A DNA stretch of 64,000 nt from NCBI RefSeq assembly GCF_033807715.1, contig NC_084596.1, forward strand, positions 27,974,879 through 28,038,878, written 5' to 3'. Shown here one piece after another: positions 62,321 through 64,000 of this stretch. The DNA is from Cololabis saira. Its lineage: Eukaryota > Chordata > Actinopteri > Beloniformes > Belonidae. The first letter of the stretch is position 1. Every line of letters begins with the position of its first letter. The position numbers and the translations under genes were made by a program. The notes beneath the pieces were generated by a model that was not told the DNA's origin, did no database searches, and saw only the letters and a program-made list of their open reading frames with translations.

Positions 62321-64000
62321 TTCTATTTTGTCCTCTGTGGGGGAGCATGTATTTCCAGTGGATATTTTCAAAGTTATTTACATCCTAAGCTGAAACCTGT
62401 TGTGCCATGTAGATGCCATCCTGCCCTTTCCACAGATCTATCATTTGCTGGAGTGTGTCATGTGACACAAGAGCTCTCAGTTTCCATCTCAGAAGGCACA
62501 TTTATGGAAACAAGAGCATTAAGCACATTTGTGATATACGTTATGAAAAAATGCTTATAAAATGGATATTTGATATACATTGAGATACATTGAGAGTTTT
62601 AAGCCATTTATGAGATGTATAATCACCAATCGTAATATCTGAAGAAAGTCGGGAAAAACAATAAAAGGTTGTTCAGATTCCTCATGAGTCAGTCTGAATC
62701 ATGAACAGTTTAGGAGTTATATGAATGTGATAGTATTCATGGACCTTTGGTGGCTGTAACCAGATATATCTTTATTCGTGAACTAGTGTGAGGTTTCTGG
62801 TCACAGGAGCATCATCCCTGAAGAAATAAAAATTGTTCTTTGCCATATGTATGTACATTACTGGCCTTGGATATCCCAGAATATGAATGAACTGGGCACC
62901 AAAGACAAGTCTTCCTGTTAGTGAAGATGCAAAATCCTGTTTTGCACAATAAGAAATACAACGTAAACACAACTCAATTTTGATTAAATAGTCCCTGTGG
63001 CTTTTTTTTCTCTTTTGATATGACAGACTCAGTTTATCATAATATCAAAGCAATTCTCAAACTTCCTTGGGTCTGAGGAGAATGTTTTTCTTAATTCATT
63101 CATGTAAACAGGTGTAGAGGTGAGACGAGCAATAAAATGAAGTTAGAAAAAGCCTGCAGTAAAGAAACAGTGAGTAAAACAAAAATATAAAATAAGTATG
63201 CATGCAATAAAGAGTGAACAAAATGAAAATGTTTAAAAAAGAGAAAAGTTGTCATCAAACTATTTTAGCTACCAACATTAGTTGAATCTGTCTTAGTGAA
63301 ATAATCAAATTGACACCTTTTTTTCCTAATCGACGATGTACTGAAGTGAACTCATCTTTTTTTCTTGTTGGTGTGAGATAAGAGCATAAAAAGGTGAGAC
63401 TCAGCAACTAGGATCACTTAGCGTTAACAGCACAACACAAACAGTGTAACTTATCACGTGCAGTTGAGATGCACAGGTTTCCAGCGTTTGGAACCACAGG
63501 CTTTCTGCTTCAGTCTCTCAGCAGATCCAGTGGCATGCTGGGCCATGAATTTCATGACTCCTTCTAGGTAGTTTTCAGATCGTCTCAGATTTCGTGTTGT
63601 AAATTCTCCTGCACGCGCTCTCCTCCAATGGTGTCACGCAACACGCTCACATCCTCCTTGCAGCACAATGTGACAAGTGAATAATTTAACACATTTATTT
63701 GGTGATAAATATAAAAGTAACAGTGGATTGCACAGCCATTCACTCTGCACAAATCAATTTGAACGATCCCTTTCCAAAACATTGTATATACTAGAAGAGA
63801 AAATCCCATAAGTACATGTGCATCAGGGCCATGTGCAAAGATCAGTAGCCAAACGTTTTGCTTGTTAATTTTCCTCTTTGCGTCTTTACTAAACACAGAC
63901 AAATAATGTATTACTACAACAAGGGAACAGGCGTAAATTGTAAAAGTCCTAATATAGATAGACTTATTACTGTAGCATGACAGTTTTGTCATAACAGTTC
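62321..64000. other. non-coding tail of the window
   Basis: No gene was confidently recognised. A minus-strand open stretch at 63454-63633 encodes a helical-looking segment (RNLRRSENYLEGVMKFMAQ, then AERLKQKACGSKRWKPV) that could be a fragment of a 3' exon of a gene lying beyond the window, but its length is within chance expectation. Confidence 0.35.

Noticed and set aside
63585..63992. 135-codon minus frame at the window end
   Set aside because: It is mostly A+T-rich sequence of low complexity without a domain; only its final part is mentioned as a weak exon candidate.

Overview
This is a vertebrate nuclear locus, almost certainly from a teleost fish and probably a percomorph. Evidence for this is three unmistakable forkhead genes with teleost-like protein sequences, a canonical spliced intron, AATAAA polyadenylation signals, and teleost-type interspersed repeats (Tc1-like foldback, hAT and Harbinger-like MITEs, CR1/L2/Rex-type LINE 3' ends, and a repeat with the consensus 'gctggagcctatcccag'). 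There are also long (TA)n and (CA)n tracts. The species cannot be named from the sequence alone.

Layout: 1-5.5 kb is the non-coding flank upstream of foxq1. The conserved FOXQ1-FOXF2-FOXC1 cluster occupies 5.6-21.3 kb, all on the + strand: foxq1 (one exon, 5797-6567), foxf2 (two exons, 8561-9497 and 10828-11003) and foxc1 (one exon, 19418-20857). The foxf2-foxc1 interval carries a pile-up of nested transposon debris at about 12.6-16.7 kb, then a quieter, probably regulatory stretch at 17.7-18.8 kb. From 21.4 to 64 kb I recognise no protein-coding gene. It is a gene desert with scattered repeats, microsatellites and G+C-richer islands that may be conserved regulatory DNA. In mammals FOXC1 is followed by GMDS on the opposite strand; I recognised no gmds exon here.

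How the genes work together: all three encode forkhead DNA-binding transcription factors, used in vertebrates in mesoderm, neural crest, vascular/pericyte and epithelial development. They probably share distal enhancers, which would fit a long non-coding flank beyond foxc1.

The most notable observation is a Harbinger-like MITE (6543-6628) with TAA target-site duplications. It lies across the 3' end of the foxq1 reading frame, so the stop codon and last few residues come from the transposon. A second copy of the same family, with TGA duplications, sits about 440 bp upstream of the foxc1 ATG. Other structures are a split inverted repeat around a LINE fragment (14.9-16.8 kb), a hAT MITE with perfect 8-bp duplications (52497-52889) and several perfect hairpins. 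I found no wholly new biological system.
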